Source: Pannonibacter phragmitetus_B
Lineage (GTDB): Bacteria > Pseudomonadota > Alphaproteobacteria > Rhizobiales > Stappiaceae
Assembly: GCF_050510895.1 (NCBI RefSeq)
Contig: NZ_JBNINT010000001.1
Coordinates: 2,728,001 to 2,792,000, forward strand
Length of the DNA: 64,000 nt
Direction of reading: 5' to 3'
Shown: positions 45,588 to 54,189 of the stretch, piece by piece
Layout: every line of letters begins with the position of its first letter
How positions within the stretch are numbered: the stretch's first letter is position 1
Notes under the pieces: model-generated
What the model was told of the DNA's origin: nothing
The model's input: only the letters and a program-made list of their open reading frames with translations
Database searches by the model: none
Program-made: the position numbers and the translations under genes

Positions 45588-47489
45588 ATGAGCCTTCAGC
45601 GAATCCGTGCGGACCAGCCCCGGCTGCTGACGAAACGACAAGGCCTGCGACTGCCCATGCCATTCACCTTGCGCCTCACGCCCACACTTGCCACCGTGAT
45701 TGGCACCTTCGTCTTTCTCACCACGGCCTCTGTTCTCTACGTGGAAAGTACGACTTCGCGGCGGATCGTCGCTGGTCTCGGCAGCAAGCTCGTGGACCTC
45801 GGCATGGATGCCTACGAACAGAGGTTTACAAGCAAAATCAATGTTCTGCGCAATCAGGCCAGTTTCATAGCCGCTGCCTTCGCAAGAGGCGCTTCGCCTA
45901 TTGCGATGGATGAAGATGTGGCGCGCCTTGCCTTTGGCGGGCTCGCAGCCGCCCCCGACGGCACACGCATCACCGTTGCCCGCGCCGCCCAGAGTGATGC
46001 ACTGGAAATCAGTCAAATGGCCGGTGGCGACATGCTGCTGCGCCGCATTCCGGCAGCCGCTGCTCCGGAACTGGAGGCACGCCTGAAGCAGGCCGAAGCG
46101 GCAGCCGGGCCTTTCTGGCTGCCGCCGGATTATGACGCCCAGCGCCGGGAGACGCTGCTCTCATACGTAGCCCCGGTCTGGCAGGAGGGCGCCTATCTTG
46201 GCTACACCGCCGTTTCCATACCCTCCTCAGGCCTGTCGCAAATCGCCAGAGAGCTGTCCGGAGACCAGCTGGAAGTGTTCCTGCTGTATGGCGAGAAAGA
46301 GCTTCTTGCACACCCGGATCTGAGCCCGTTGGACGCAACCCTGTCCGAAAAGAACGACCTTGTAGACCTAAGCAAGGCGCCCGATCCGCTGCTCGCCCGG
46401 CTAGCCAGCCTGACGCCGGTCGATCCGCTGCGGTTTGATCTGGGCGAGGCTTATGCCATGCTTGAAGGTGAGACGAGGGAGCATGGCCGCTACTACGTCG
46501 TGCTGGAACGCACGGCGACGAAGTTCGGCGAGTTGCCGGTCATCACCGGGGCGATCATGCCCGCATCGGTTCTTGAGCAGCCGCTGGAAGAACTCTACCT
46601 CTCCATCCTCATTGCTCTGTCCATTTTGATGGCAGCGCTCGCAGGCAGTGCCGTGATGGCTTACCGCATTGCCCAGCCCATCCGCCGGGCAGCGGCGGGC
46701 GCAAGGGCCATTGCCCGGCTGGAAATTTCCGGACTGAAGCCCCTGCCCTCAAGCCGCATCGAGGAACTGAAGGATCTGGCCAGCGGCTTCAACGCCATGA
46801 CAACGGCGCTGACTGCCTTCATACGCTACGTGCCGCGCAGCCTCGTACTCAAACTGTTGCGCGAAGGCAACGGCAGCGCTGCCCCTCAGGAGCGGCAGGT
46901 TGCAGTTCTCTTCACCGATGTGGTGGGCTTTACCAGCATTTGCGAAGGCATGGACGCAAGAGCGACGGCGGATTTCGTCAACCACCACCTCACGCTCATC
47001 GGCAGCGTGGTCGAGCAGCACGGCGGCACTATCGACAAGTACATCGGCGACAGCGTCATGGCCTTCTGGGGTGCGCCCGACCACATGGAGAACCCTGCCG
47101 CCGCAGCTGCAGCGGCAGCACTCGATATCGAACGGGCGCTCAAGGCCGACAATGCCCGGCGGCGCGAACAGGGTCTCGCTCCCGTGCATATCCGTGCCGG
47201 CCTTCACGTGGGACCGCTCATCGTCGGGGACATCGGCGCACCGGGCCGGGTCAACTACACGGTCATCGGTGACACGGTGAACATCGCAGCAAGGCTCGAA
47301 AGCCTCGGCCACTCGGCAGAACCTGGCGCCGAGGCGGTGATCCTCGCCTCTGCAGACGTGGCAAGTGCCCTTACAGCGCAGACAGGCGCCTCACGCCCCG
47401 TCATCACCCCTCTCGGAGAGCAGACGGTCAAAGGCAAGGCTCAGCCGGTAACAGTGGTGAAGCTATCCCTGCCAGAGGATGAGAGTTGA
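45588..47489 (+). CDS. class III adenylate/guanylate cyclase with periplasmic sensor and HAMP domain
   Basis: About 633 residues. A transmembrane helix (TLATVIGTFVFLTTASVLYVES) is followed by a periplasmic Cache-like sensor region of about 280 residues, a second helix (LSILIALSILMAALAGSAVMAYRI), HAMP, and the catalytic domain. That domain has VAVLFTDVVGFTSICEGMD (metal Asp pair with the second in the next block), GGTIDKYIGDSVMAFWGAP, VHIRAGLHVGPLIVGDIGAPGRVNYTVIGDTVNIAARLESLG. It should make cAMP in response to an external signal. The start is uncertain: ATGs at 45576, 45588 and 45657 are all possible. A potential effector, the CNB-domain antiporter, is encoded at 7.1 kb. Confidence 0.9.
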   Translation: MSLQRIRADQPRLLTKRQGLRLPMPFTLRLTPTLATVIGTFVFLTTASVLYVESTTSRRIVAGLGSKLVDLGMDAYEQRFTSKINVLRNQASFIAAAFARGASPIAMDEDVARLAFGGLAAAPDGTRITVARAAQSDALEISQMAGGDMLLRRIPAAAAPELEARLKQAEAAAGPFWLPPDYDAQRRETLLSYVAPVWQEGAYLGYTAVSIPSSGLSQIARELSGDQLEVFLLYGEKELLAHPDLSPLDATLSEKNDLVDLSKAPDPLLARLASLTPVDPLRFDLGEAYAMLEGETREHGRYYVVLERTATKFGELPVITGAIMPASVLEQPLEELYLSILIALSILMAALAGSAVMAYRIAQPIRRAAAGARAIARLEISGLKPLPSSRIEELKDLASGFNAMTTALTAFIRYVPRSLVLKLLREGNGSAAPQERQVAVLFTDVVGFTSICEGMDARATADFVNHHLTLIGSVVEQHGGTIDKYIGDSVMAFWGAPDHMENPAAAAAAAALDIERALKADNARRREQGLAPVHIRAGLHVGPLIVGDIGAPGRVNYTVIGDTVNIAARLESLGHSAEPGAEAVILASADVASALTAQTGASRPVITPLGEQTVKGKAQPVTVVKLSLPEDES

Positions 47490-47508
47490 CAGGGCGCCTG
47501 CGTCTTGC

Positions 47509-47550
47509 GCACGAGCCCTGCACCATTCAAGGTACAGGGCTCGTGCTTTT
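47509..47550 (+). terminator. intrinsic terminator of the cyclase gene
   Basis: Perfect 12-base-pair stem GCACGAGCCCTG / CAGGGCTCGTGC with a 14-base loop, followed by TTTT. It lies between convergent genes; on the - strand there is no T-run. Confidence 0.8.
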
Positions 47551-47553
47551 GGT

Positions 47554-48111
47554 TCAGGCTGCGCGGGAGGTGACGCTGCGCAGTCCGGTAAAAGGCATCA
47601 TCTGCTCGTAGACCGGATCTTCCGCCCCGCTTGCTTCGACGAGGCCATAAGCTCCGGCGAGTGCGCCTTCCTTGAGCTCAAGACCGAGGAAGCGCTGACG
47701 CTCCACCGGCCCCGGCAGATCAAGGCCAAGTGTCAGCTCCGGCGAAAAGCCGAACCTGGCGTAGTAGGCATGGTCCCCCACCAGCATCACACCGCCAAAG
47801 CCGGCAATGGATGCCTGATTGAGGGCGGCACGCATCAGACGTGCGCCAAGCCCTTCGCTGCGGCAAGTGGCTTCCACCGCCAGAGGTCCGAGCAGCAGCA
47901 AGCCCTGCCCACCTTCGGCAGTGACATGCCACAGACGCAGGGTACCCACGAGCGCGCCGGTGTCATCCAGCGCGGTCAGGGCGATGGCGGGCACACGGCC
48001 TTCGCGCAAACGTTCGGAGGTTTTCTGATGCCGGTCCGGACCAAACGCCCGGTCGAGCAGCAGCTCGCGGGCGCCGGTGTGTTCCGGCGCCTCGTCCAGG
48101 ATTTCGATCAT
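47554..48111 (-). CDS. GNAT family N-acetyltransferase
   Basis: 185 residues with the acetyl-CoA motif GPLAVEATCRSEGLGARLMRAAL and the following VMLVGDHAYYARFGF, as in YhbS-like GNAT proteins. The ATG is 13 bases after the decarboxylase stop codon, so the two are surely one operon. Acetylation of a polyamine or its precursor is a reasonable inference from that pairing, though the sequence does not prove the substrate. Confidence 0.88.
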   Translation of the reverse strand: MIEILDEAPEHTGARELLLDRAFGPDRHQKTSERLREGRVPAIALTALDDTGALVGTLRLWHVTAEGGQGLLLLGPLAVEATCRSEGLGARLMRAALNQASIAGFGGVMLVGDHAYYARFGFSPELTLGLDLPGPVERQRFLGLELKEGALAGAYGLVEASGAEDPVYEQMMPFTGLRSVTSRAA

Positions 48112-48124
48112 CTCACCTGATCCT

Positions 48125-49255
48125 TCAGATCACGTAGGATGCGAGAGCGGCGAAGCCGTTGAAGCCGACCGTGGAATAGGTCGTCGTGTAGGCACCGCAG
48201 GATTCGATCAGCACCTTGTCGCCGATGGACAGGGAGACCGGCAGCTCGTAGGGCGTCTTTTCGTAAAGAACGTCCACGCTGTCGCAGGTCGGGCCAGCCA
48301 GAACGCAGGGCGCAGTGGCATCGCCATCCTTCGGCGTGCGGATCGGGTAACGGATCGCCTCGTCCATGGTCTCGGCGAGGCCATGGAACTTGCCGATGTC
48401 CAGATAGACCCAGCGTACGGTGTCGTCAGCCGACTTGCGGGAAATCAGGACGACTTCCGCTTCGATCAGACCGGCGTCGCCCACCATGCCACGGCCCGGC
48501 TCGATGATCGTCTGCGGCAGGTTGTTGCCGAAATGATCGGTCAGAGCCTGGAAGATGGCGTTGCCATAGGCCGGAACACCCGGGACTTCCTTCAGGTAAC
48601 GAGCCGGAAAGCCCCCGCCCATGTTGACCATCTTCAGCGCGATGCCACGGGTGGCGCACTCACGGAAGACACCGGCTGCCGTCGCCAGGGCGCTATCCCA
48701 TGCGCCAAGGTTCGCCTGCTGGGAGCCGACGTGGAAGGATACGCCATAAGTCGTCAGACCGGCGCGGTGCGCAGCTTCCAGCACGTCCGGAGCCATTTCC
48801 GGAGCGCAGCCAAACTTGCGCGAAAGCGGCCACTCTGCGCCTGCGCCATCACACAGGATGCGGCAGAACACGCGCACGCCCGGTGCAGCGCGGACGATCT
48901 TCTCGACTTCGGCTTCGCAGTCTACGGCATAGAGGCGCACGCCCAATTCGAAGGCGCGGGCGATGTCGCGTTCCTTCTTGATGGTGTTGCCAAAGGAGAT
49001 GCGGTCCGGGCTGGCACCGGCAGCCAAAGCCATCTCGATTTCGCCGACGGAGGCGCAATCGAAGGACGAGCCGAGTTCAGCCAGCAGGCTGAGGATCTCG
49101 GGGGCCGGGTTTGCCTTGACGGCATAATAGACGGAGGTGTCGGGCAGCGAACGGGCAAAAGCCTCGTAGTTCGACCGCACGACGTCAAGGTCAACAACAA
49201 CGCAAGGACCATCTTCGGTGCGCTGGCGGAGGAATTCACGGATGCGATCGGTCAT
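48125..49255 (-). CDS. fold-III (alanine-racemase-like) ornithine/lysine decarboxylase
   Basis: 376 residues. The PLP lysine is Lys47 in VYYAVKANPAPEIL; the phosphate-binding region includes MVNMGGGFPARY and IIEPGRGMVG. The C-terminal catalytic loop is LAGPTCDSVDVLYE with the active-site Cys, and the GAYTTTYSTVGFNGF motif follows. This is the eukaryotic-type ODC family also found in alphaproteobacteria; it makes putrescine from ornithine, and some members accept lysine. I start at MTDRIREFLRQR, since 42 further in-frame codons upstream have no ribosome site and look non-coding. A leader of about 400 bases precedes it, and an acetyltransferase gene follows. Confidence 0.93.
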   Translation of the reverse strand: MTDRIREFLRQRTEDGPCVVVDLDVVRSNYEAFARSLPDTSVYYAVKANPAPEILSLLAELGSSFDCASVGEIEMALAAGASPDRISFGNTIKKERDIARAFELGVRLYAVDCEAEVEKIVRAAPGVRVFCRILCDGAGAEWPLSRKFGCAPEMAPDVLEAAHRAGLTTYGVSFHVGSQQANLGAWDSALATAAGVFRECATRGIALKMVNMGGGFPARYLKEVPGVPAYGNAIFQALTDHFGNNLPQTIIEPGRGMVGDAGLIEAEVVLISRKSADDTVRWVYLDIGKFHGLAETMDEAIRYPIRTPKDGDATAPCVLAGPTCDSVDVLYEKTPYELPVSLSIGDKVLIESCGAYTTTYSTVGFNGFAALASYVI

Positions 49256-49640
49256 CGGGGTTCTCCCGTTCATCAAGTCTTGGCGCGAAGTCGTCCTTCC
49301 ACTCGCCGCGGAGCCCTCCGGTATGGACAGGGAGGCTCGGCAAGAGGTGACGATCGGTCGAGCACGCAGCGGGGGCTGCACACTGTCCCGTTATGGGATG
49401 CCTTGGCTTGGAACTGGGATCGCTCCGCACGGCCGGCAATGAAGTAACAAGTGCCTCTTCAGTAACCCCGGGATGTGGAAACCCGGCAGAGACCAAAAAG
49501 CCCTCTTACGTCGTTGCTTTAAGCCGTCCGGTTTTGTCAGACCCCAAGAGTCGTAGTGGGGCTTGTCTGACTGCCACTGGAATTCATGGACGACCACGGG
49601 CACGTGCGAATTTGGGCAAGGCTTATTTGCGCTCATTCGT
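49256..49640 (-). promoter_or_regulatory. long decarboxylase leader, candidate speF-type RNA element and/or leader peptide
   Basis: A speF RNA motif is known upstream of ornithine decarboxylase genes in Alphaproteobacteria, and this gene has a leader of about 385 bases that could hold it. On the - strand I see GCCGGG..CCCGGG (near 49465-49485), CCCC..GGGG around 49540-49562, repeated TCTGACAA/AGTCAGACAAG, and a GGGCTTTTTGG segment near 49497. An open frame (49391-49636) starts MSANKPCPNSHVPVVV and looks protein-like in its first 45 residues. I cannot score the motif without a covariance model. Confidence 0.4.
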
Positions 49641-49840
49641 TGTCATGTTCAAGGGGTTTTTTGAATGAGGCGCAGATTTTTTCGTGAAGCCGGACACCTG
49701 AAAAAGTCAGGGCAAATGCCAGGTTTTCGCCACTTTTTTAGACGTGCAAACATCACGCGCAGAAGCCTGCCGCATAGCGGCGGCAGACCGTGGCAAGACG
49801 ACACGGCTGCAGTTCCGGTCAAAGGCTTTTCACATAAGCA

Positions 49841-49868
49841 CGAAGGGCCGCACTAGGGCGGCCCTTCG
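49841..49868. terminator. hairpin downstream of the EF-hand gene
   Basis: Perfect 11-base-pair stem CGAAGGGCCGC / GCGGCCCTTCG with a six-base loop, 86 bases past the EF-hand gene stop. It has no clear T-run on either strand, so it is a weak terminator or a processing structure. The rest of 49641-49953 holds no recognised gene. Confidence 0.4.
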
Positions 49869-49953
49869 GCTGAGATCTGCCCGCCGTTCGGGGGCGAAGC
49901 TTGGCGGCTTTTGACGGACAGATCTGATTCCCGTTCAGGCGCGAGCCTCCAAA

Positions 49954-50973
49954 TCAACCCTGGCGGTTCTGTGGGCCCATGCCCTTGCCGCCGCCATGAC
50001 GGTCTCCGCGCCACTCGCCATGCGGGCCCTTGCCGCCCTTGCGGAAGTCGGCCTTGGTCAGCACGCCATCTGAATTACGATCCATGCGAGCGACGAGATC
50101 TGTGGTCCATGCCGCGTTTTCTTCGGCGGTGATGGTGAGGTCACCGTCGGTGTCGAGCCGCTGGAACATGCGCACCAGGCGAGGCTCGGCCATGCTGGCG
50201 AACAGCGCATCAAAGCCCTGCAGGTCGAAGCTGCCGGTGTTACCCGTATCTGCGAGGGCAAAGAGCTGGCCGCGCGCCTCATCAAACTCGGCACGTGTCA
50301 CCGTGCCATCGCCGTTCACATCGAAGCGCTCGAACATCTCCATCATCCGCATGCCATGGCGGCCATGCGGCCCGCCCTCGCGGCCTTGACGATACGGCCC
50401 GTCTTCACGGCCCATTCGCATGCCTTCCGGCCCCTTGCCGTCCGGCCGGCCGCCAGCGCCGCCCCTGCCTTCCGGACCTCTGCCTTCCGGGCCCTTACCT
50501 TCTGGCCCCCGGGCGTCAGGGCCGCGCCCTTCTGGGCCGCGCGGCATCGGCTTCAGTTCACCGTTCCCGCCGCGGTCGAGCCGGGCGAACATGCGATCCG
50601 AGATGCGATCGAACTCGGCACGGGTCACCTTGCCATCGCCATCGCGGTCCAGCCGCTGGAAGGCGCGCACCTTCATCGGCTGCATTTCGGTGATGCGGTA
50701 GGTCTTGAATTCATCCAGAGTGACGCGGCCGTCCTTGTCGGCGTCAGCGGCCGAGAAGCGCTCCGCAACAGCAGCGTTCACTTCATCCTGTGTAATAGAG
50801 CCATCCTTGTTCTGGTCGAACATCTCGACCATGCGGCCGCCATCGCGCCCTCCATGATGTCCCTTGCCGCCCCAGCCCTTGGGGCCAAAGCTGTCAGCCA
50901 ATGCGATCCCGGCCACAGAAGTGGCAAGCGCGGCGGCAATCGTGCCAATGGCAATGGTCTTGAGTGCGGTCAT
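49954..50973 (-). CDS. secreted multi-EF-hand protein with Gly-Pro-Glu-Gly-Arg repeat insert
   Basis: 339 residues. A signal peptide (TIAIGTIAAALATSVAGIALA) precedes EF loops DQNKDGSITQDE (53-64), DADKDGRVTLDE (77-88), DRDGDGKVTRAE (109-120), a degenerate DRGGNGEL (133-140), DVNGDGTVTRAE (218-229), a degenerate DTGNTGSFDLQ (242-252), DTDGDLTITAEE (274-285) and DRNSDGVLTKAD (298-309). Between the two halves (145-205) lies a low-complexity GPEGRGP/GPEGKGP-type repeat, and the C-terminus is Gly/His/Lys rich. It should bind several Ca2+ ions in the periplasm. It is divergent from an OmpR/EnvZ-type pair, a layout typical of sensor-controlled envelope proteins. Confidence 0.88.
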   Translation of the reverse strand: MTALKTIAIGTIAAALATSVAGIALADSFGPKGWGGKGHHGGRDGGRMVEMFDQNKDGSITQDEVNAAVAERFSAADADKDGRVTLDEFKTYRITEMQPMKVRAFQRLDRDGDGKVTRAEFDRISDRMFARLDRGGNGELKPMPRGPEGRGPDARGPEGKGPEGRGPEGRGGAGGRPDGKGPEGMRMGREDGPYRQGREGGPHGRHGMRMMEMFERFDVNGDGTVTRAEFDEARGQLFALADTGNTGSFDLQGFDALFASMAEPRLVRMFQRLDTDGDLTITAEENAAWTTDLVARMDRNSDGVLTKADFRKGGKGPHGEWRGDRHGGGKGMGPQNRQG

Positions 50974-51275
50974 CGATCTTCTCCTTTTCCGGCCTGTCCG
51001 GATGTCTGCAGTGGCAAGGCGGACCTTGCGGTCTGAGCCTGGCGGTCTTCAGTGAAACCGCCGTGCCGTTCTGCGATGACTGGAACATAGGCGAGGGACC
51101 CGCGCCGGATTAGGGCAGGCTGGAGGCCCAAGTGTCGTGACCTGTGACAGGTCCGCCCTATTGAGACAGACTGTTACACTTTCCCCTGCCCCGCTGCGAA
51201 AAATGGCGCTACCTAGAGGATGAAGAACGGCGGCTTCAGCCCGCCAGCAGAGCACAATGAACCGGAATCAACCTG
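50974..51275. other. divergent control region, EF-hand gene / two-component pair
   Basis: About 300 bases. It contains the direct repeat CGTGACC-TGTGACA near 51136-51148 and GACAGACTGTTACACTTTCC near 51164-51184, which could be response-regulator sites by analogy with OmpR-type direct repeats. No gene is seen. Confidence 0.35.
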
Positions 51276-52003
51276 ATGAGTGAGCCAAGCCCCCATATTC
51301 TTGTGGTCGATGACCACCGCGATATCCGGGAAACGCTCGCCCGCTATCTGGTCAAGAACGGTTACAGGGCCACCGCTGCAGAAAGCGCGGCCGCTGCCCG
51401 CAAGGCACTGAAGGCAGCCGTCATCGATCTGGTCGTGCTGGATGTGATGATGCCCGGCGAGGATGGCCTCAGCCTTTGCCGCAGCCTGGTCGATTCAGAC
51501 GGTCCACCCATCATCCTGCTTACCGCCATGGCGGAGGAGACAGACCGGATCATCGGGCTGGAAATCGGCGCGGATGACTATGTCACCAAGCCTTTCAACC
51601 CGCGCGAGCTGCTGGCCCGCATCAAGGCCGTCCTGCGCCGCACCGCCAGCGTGCCCAAGCCCCGCGATCCGATCACGCAGGAGCGCCTCGTCTTTGAAGG
51701 CTTCACAGTGGACACCGCCCGGCGTGAACTCTTTGACCCGCAGGGGCACCAATTGCACTGTCCAGCGGCGAATTCCAGCTGCTGCTTGCCTTCCTCAAGC
51801 GCCCGCGCATGGTTCTGACCCGGGACCAGCTGATGGACCTGACGAGCGGGCGCACGCCTGGCGTCTTCGACCGGTCCATCGACAATCAGGTCAGCCGTCT
51901 GCGCCGCAAGATCGAGGAAGACCCGAAGGAACCGCGCATCATCAAGACTGTCTGGGGCGGCGGCTACATGTTTACCGCCGCCGTCGAGGAGCTTGACGCA
52001 TGA
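51276..52003 (+). pseudogene. OmpR-family response regulator, frameshifted as read
   Basis: The receiver domain has HILVVDDHRDIRET (Asp12/13), the phosphoacceptor Asp56 in VVLDVMMPGEDG and Lys in DDYVTKPFNPRELLAR. As read, the frame runs into nonsense after FDPQG and stops at 51818. Adding one G to the G4 run at 51743-51746 gives FDPQGAPIALSSGEFQLLLAF and a complete winged-helix domain ending RLRRKIEEDPKEPRIIKTVWGGGYMF (242 residues). The stop overlaps the histidine kinase ATG by four bases, so they are translationally coupled. A start-to-end OmpR protein is the only sensible reading, hence a sequence error is likely. Confidence 0.88.
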
Positions 52004-53480
52004 CCGCAGCAGGCTTCTTCCGCAAGTCCGGCACCTGTTTCAAGCGCCTGTGGCCGCGTAGCCTTGGCAGTCAGCTCATCGCGCTGCTTCTGATCGCCCT
52101 CATCGGTAGCCAGGCGGCGTCCATCTGGCTCTTTGCGGGAGAGCGGCGGCTTGCGATCTATGAGGCCATCGGCGACGGGGTGATTGTCCGCACTGCCTCT
52201 CTGGTACCGTTGCTGGAGACCTCCAGTGAAACGACCCGCACGCGGCTGCTCCAGGCCACCAGCTCGGTCATCACCCGCTTCTGGCTGGACCAGAAGCCGT
52301 CCGTGGACAGAGCGCCCGAGTCCGGCGCGGAACGGCGCCTTGCCGGAGCGCTGGCCGAGGAACTGGGGCAGGACCCGGGCATCCGTGCCGCGCTCAGTGC
52401 AGCCGGAAAAGCCCCTGAAAGGGAGGGCAGCAAGCCCCCGCGTGAAGAGCGGAAGAAACGCGACGAAGCGGGGAACCCAACCTTCAGAAGCTGGAAGAGC
52501 GTGAACGGCGCCGCGAGGAGCGGCTGCGCCACCGGCTGATTGCGATCGAATTTTCCGTGCCTCTCGCCGACGGGCAATGGCTCAACGTGCTCACCAGCCA
52601 CCGCCCGCCGCCGCCCGGCGCCTTCTACACGCTTGTCCTGCAGATGGGCCTGATGGCTCTGGCAATCATCGCCATCGTCGCCTTCACAATCCGGCAGGTC
52701 TCCCGCCCCCTGCGCCAGCTGGCCGATGCGGCCGACAGGCTGGGACGGGGCGAAGACGTACCGCCGGTGCCGGAGGCGGGCCCGCGTGAGCTGCGCAGCA
52801 CAATCTCCGCCTTCAACGCCATGCACGACCGGCTGAGCCGCTTTGTGGCAGATCGCACGCGCATGCTGGCCGCCATCAGCCATGACCTGCGCACGCCCAT
52901 CACCTCGCTGCGCCTCAGGGCCGAGTTCATCGACGACGATGAAAACCGGGAGAAGATGATCGCTACGCTGGATGAGATGGCCGCAATGACGGAAGCGACC
53001 CTCGCCTTTGCGCGCGATGAGGCCGTCAGCGAGCCGCGTGAAGCAGTGGACCTCATCGCCGTTCTGGAAAGCCTTGCAGGTGACCAGTCCGACATGGGCC
53101 ATGACGTACGCCTGGTGAAGACCGGGACAGATGCAGCACCGGTCACGCTGCCCTGCCGCCCGATGGCGCTAAAGCGTGCCCTGCGCAACCTGATCGAAAA
53201 CGCCGTCCGCTATGGCGGCGCGGCCCGCATTTCCGTGGAGAAGGACAAGAGCGAAGTCTTCATCCGCGTCGAAGATGACGGCCCTGGCATTCCGGAAGAC
53301 CGGATGGGCGACGTGTTCGAACCTTTCGTCCGGCTGGAGACATCCCGCAGCGGCGAGACGGGCGGCATCGGCCTCGGCCTTGCCATCGCCCGTTCCCTCA
53401 TTCATGCCCACGGCGGCACTGTCACCCTCATCAACCGCCCCGAGGGCGGCCTCACCGCCACGGTGACGCTGCCGCTCTGA
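52000..53480 (+). pseudogene. EnvZ-like sensor histidine kinase, frameshifted as read
   Basis: The sensor part has a first transmembrane helix (LIALLLIALIGSQAASIWLF), a periplasmic region of about 150 residues with a highly charged stretch, and a second helix (LVLQMGLMALAIIAIVAF). HAMP, the H-box AAISHDLRTPITSLRLRAEF, the N-box NLIENAVRYGG, and DDGPGIP plus GGIGLGLAIARSL of the ATPase domain follow. As read, the frame fails at 52539. Adding one G to the G4 run at 52470-52473 restores EAGEPNLQKLEERERRREER and joins both parts (493 residues). Its charged periplasmic segment and the divergent EF-hand gene suggest a cation or membrane-stress signal, by inference. Confidence 0.88.
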
Positions 53481-53484
53481 CGGA

Positions 53485-54189
53485 TCAAACCGTACCGAAC
53501 ACCTTTTCCACGTCCGTGGCATCCAGCAGACGCCACTTGCCTTCATCCACGCCCTCCAGCGACAGGTTGCCGATGCGGATGCGGGAAAGGGTATTCACGT
53601 GGTTGCCGGTGGCGGCGAACATGCGGCGGACCTGATGGTAACGGCCCTCGTGCAGCGTCAGCCGCACCTTCTGCGGGGTCAGAATCTCAAGTTCGGCAGG
53701 CTTCAACGGCTTGTCATCGCTCTCCAGCATCATCGTGCCGGAGGCGAACAGCTCGCGTTCATCCCCCTTAAGCGGCCGGTCCAGCTCAGCCTCATAAACC
53801 TTCGGCACCTCGGCCTTGGGTGAGATGATCCGGTGCAGCAGCGTGCCGTCATCGGTGAAGAGTAGCGCGCCGGTTGTCTCCCGGTCGAGACGTCCGACAG
53901 TGGACAGCACCGGCTTGCGGTAGCGGAACCGGTCGGGCAGAAGATCATAGACCAGACGGCCCTGATCTTTGGTCGAACATGTGTAGCCCACCGGCTTGTT
54001 CAGCAGCAGGATCATGCCCTGCGGCGGATCCAGAGGCTCATCGTCAAACAGGATGTCCTCATGCGCGGTCTTGGAATCTGCCTTGAGGCGCTGCCCGGTG
54101 CGGTCAGTCACCCAGCCGTTGCGAATGGCTATCTGCACTTCCTTGCGGGTGCCATAGCCGAGATTGGCGAGGAGCTTGACCAGTCTCAT
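53485..54189 (-). CDS. RsuA-family rRNA pseudouridine synthase
   Basis: 234 residues. A short S4-like N-terminal domain (MRLVKLLANLGYGTRKEVQIAIRNGWV) is followed by the catalytic block STVGRLDRETTGALLFTDDG with the nucleophilic Asp, then LTLHEGRYHQVRRMFAATGNHV. The layout is that of RsuA/RluB/RluE/RluF; RsuA (16S U516) seems closest, but the target cannot be fixed. It overlaps the upstream RsmC-like gene by four bases (ATGA), so both rRNA-modifying enzymes are coupled. It is convergent with the histidine kinase, four bases between stops. Confidence 0.9.
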   Translation of the reverse strand: MRLVKLLANLGYGTRKEVQIAIRNGWVTDRTGQRLKADSKTAHEDILFDDEPLDPPQGMILLLNKPVGYTCSTKDQGRLVYDLLPDRFRYRKPVLSTVGRLDRETTGALLFTDDGTLLHRIISPKAEVPKVYEAELDRPLKGDERELFASGTMMLESDDKPLKPAELEILTPQKVRLTLHEGRYHQVRRMFAATGNHVNTLSRIRIGNLSLEGVDEGKWRLLDATDVEKVFGTV

